NCBI RefSeq assembly: GCF_000422345.1
Contig: NZ_AULP01000006.1
Location: 141,220-205,219, forward strand
From: Neomelitea salexigens DSM 19753
GTDB lineage: Bacteria > Pseudomonadota > Gammaproteobacteria > Pseudomonadales > Spongiibacteraceae
DNA: 64,000 bases
Direction of reading: 5' to 3'
Positions 63,010 to 64,000 of the stretch are shown one piece after another; the stretch's first letter is position 1; each line of letters begins with the position of its first letter. The notes under the pieces were generated by a model. It did not search any database and had not been told where the DNA came from. It saw only the letters and a list, made by a program, of their open reading frames with translations. A program made the translations under genes and the position numbers.

Positions 63010-63372
63010 GTTTCCAGCATTGGCAATAAAGCGCAGCGTGCAAGCCGTTGTCTGCTGGCAAACTACCTATTCACGCCGCCTATAGTTTTTTGTGCGCCAA
63101 GCCTTTATGCTCGTATTTCCAGCAAGGAATGCGCGTTAATCCTGAGCGATTACCAAAAACGCGCGGCAAAACAGCCACATAAGGAAATACGGGCAATAGC
63201 TATGACACCCTGCCTTCAAGACAAACGCGCATGCGCGTTATTCCAGCCACCGACTTTGCGTGAGTACGTCGGTTTAGTAATAGATTCAATGCCTTGTGCC
63301 ATTGGGCGGTCTAGTGGTGGTCGGGCAAACCGAGCGTGCGCTATGTATGAATGTTAGGCAATAAGGGAAATT
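63010..63372. other. Intergenic region without visible gene
   Basis: About 360 bases with no convincing gene; composition shifts to more AT here. Just before the next gene a GTTAGGC heptamer (63353-63359) matches the 3-prime core of integron attC sites, but no partner core lies at a fitting distance, so this is not called as an attC site. Confidence 0.5.
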
Positions 63373-63609
63373 ATGAGCCTAGAAATCACATCGTTAATAA
63401 GCAATATTTCTGCTCCAGCAGTTGCTGGGGCAATTATAGGAATTGTTATAGGTATTATTCCCATTCTGAAGGGGGATATTGAAAATGCATGGAAGAAGCA
63501 TTTTTGTCGTCAAGTTAGATCAGGGATTATCAAAGACCATCTATCGTATGAAGATATGCTGCATATAGCGGAACGGTGGCGTCAAGATAGAAAGTTGAAT
63601 CGCCACTAG
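63373..63609 (+). CDS. Small unknown membrane protein
   Basis: I do not recognise this 78-residue protein. One long hydrophobic segment (APAVAGAIIGIVIGIIPIL, about residues 14-32) is followed by a charged C-terminal half (YEDMLHIAERWRQDRKLNRH). AAGGGA precedes the ATG by 5 bases. Its AT-rich codons differ from those of the genes before it, and an IS3-type element follows, so it may be acquired DNA. Confidence 0.6.
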   Translation: MSLEITSLISNISAPAVAGAIIGIVIGIIPILKGDIENAWKKHFCRQVRSGIIKDHLSYEDMLHIAERWRQDRKLNRH

Positions 63610-63662
63610 TTCACTAGACGCTTTTCAGCCTCTTTTAAATACTGACGCTCATAATCTACAGG

Positions 63663-64000
63663 TGTAGTGGCATAGTGAATTTGGCCACCTAATTAGAGGT
63701 GATAGCATCACCTCATTCGATTACAGGTGACCCAATGACCAGACCATCACGCCCGACCTTCAGCCCCGAGTTTCGGCTCGAATCCGCACAGCTCGTCGTT
63801 GACCAGGGCTATTCAGTGAAAGACGCCGCCGAAGCCATGAACGTGGGCAAGTCCACGATGGACAAATGGGTTCGCCAACTCAAGCAAGAACGTTCTGGTG
63901 GCAGCTACGATGCCTCTCCTATGACCTCAGAACAGCGTCGTATTCGGGAGCTCGAGCGGCAAGTTAAGCGCCTTGAAACAGAGAAAGACATTTTAAAAAA
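63663..64000 (+). mobile_element. Left part of an IS3-family insertion sequence
   Basis: The element appears to begin near 63663 with TGTAGTGGCATAGTG, a terminal TG as in IS3 members, and holds an orfA-type gene cut by the window edge. A hairpin GAGGTGA/TCACCTC at 63696-63714 lies before orfA, a place where such hairpins limit translation from outside transcripts. The exact left end and target repeat cannot be fixed without the right end. Confidence 0.75.
63735..64000 (+). CDS. IS3-family transposase OrfA (partial)
   Basis: An ATG at 63735 opens 88 codons with no stop before the window ends. The start (FSPEFRLESAQLVVDQGYSV) and helix-turn-helix (DAAEAMNVGKSTMDKWVRQL) followed by a leucine-zipper-like stretch (ELERQVKRLETEKDILK) are typical of OrfA from the IS3 family. 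The window ends on AAAAAA, which in many IS3 members begins the slippery site for the -1 frameshift into OrfB. The OrfB half lies outside. Confidence 0.9.
   Translation, partial: MTRPSRPTFSPEFRLESAQLVVDQGYSVKDAAEAMNVGKSTMDKWVRQLKQERSGGSYDASPMTSEQRRIRELERQVKRLETEKDILK

Noticed and set aside
62905..63357. 150-codon frame after receptor copy 2
   Set aside because: It starts inside the receptor gene, crosses its terminator, and has no coherent protein pattern.
63353..63359. GTTAGGC as an integron attC core
   Set aside because: The gene start 13 bases later is cassette-like, but no RYYYAAC partner occurs within the usual attC length; the only one seen (62979-62985) is about 370 bases away.
1..64000. 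CRISPR arrays, rRNA genes, prophage structural genes or biosynthetic megasynthases
   Set aside because: None was seen on either strand; no spaced direct repeats of CRISPR type and no such protein families in the window.

Overview
The window reads as chromosomal DNA of an aerobic marine-type gammaproteobacterium, most likely of the Cellvibrionales/Spongiibacteraceae kind. This placement is an inference from gene content: a Pseudomonas-like aspS-yebC-ruvCAB-ybgC-tolQRAB-pal-cpoB-queE-queC-tRNA-Lys block, a long Atu-type acyl-CoA degradation cluster, tandem TonB receptors, and a Marinobacter-type fatty acyl-CoA reductase beside a wax ester synthase. By eye the DNA is moderately GC-rich throughout, except for the last ~900 bases, which are more AT-rich and carry an IS3-type element.

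Layout. 1-11.5 kb holds ordinary single genes: GDYXXLXY protein, desaturase, ketopantoate reductase, a lone cobyrinate diamide synthase, small membrane proteins, a class II aldolase, a Crp/Fnr regulator, a DUF481 outer membrane protein, MscS, an SDR, and an unknown gene behind a near-consensus Fur box. 11.7-29.1 kb is a catabolic region, all on the + strand: a nitronate monooxygenase-like enzyme, an MFS transporter and an AraC regulator; then a tight operon (two acyl-CoA dehydrogenases, GST, biotin-dependent acyl-CoA carboxylase beta and alpha subunits around an enoyl-CoA hydratase, AtuA); then an XRE/MmyB regulator and a second operon (large acyl-CoA dehydrogenase, MaoC hydratase, SDR). Together these look like degradation of a methyl-branched or isoprenoid acyl-CoA by beta-carboxylation followed by beta-oxidation.

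29.2-30.4 kb carries a stress trio (BON, CsbD, DUF1328). 30.7-34.2 kb is a wax ester locus (WS/DGAT followed by an alcohol-forming fatty acyl-CoA reductase). 34.4-38.6 kb holds a membrane thioredoxin-like protein, a NUDIX hydrolase, an EF-hand protein, an ECF sigma factor with a probable anti-sigma factor and a periplasmic sensor, and a lytic transglycosylase coupled to proS. 38.6-54.6 kb is housekeeping: proS, HIT, lhgO, an HU-like protein with a histone-H1-like tail, and the conserved aspS-to-queC block with tRNA-Lys(UUU).

54.8-63 kb has a PlsC-type acyltransferase, a lipoprotein CocE/NonD hydrolase and two paralogous TonB-dependent receptors. The window ends with a small unknown membrane protein and the left part of an IS3-family element cut by the window edge.

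The best leads are the AraC half-site pair at 15557-15591, the carboxylase/AtuA operon with its unresolved substrate, the wax ester gene pair, the 25-bp palindrome between the tandem receptors, the Fur-boxed unknown gene, and the HU protein with its basic tail and hairpin-rich upstream region. All of these combine known families; I did not find a system that I can defend as wholly new.
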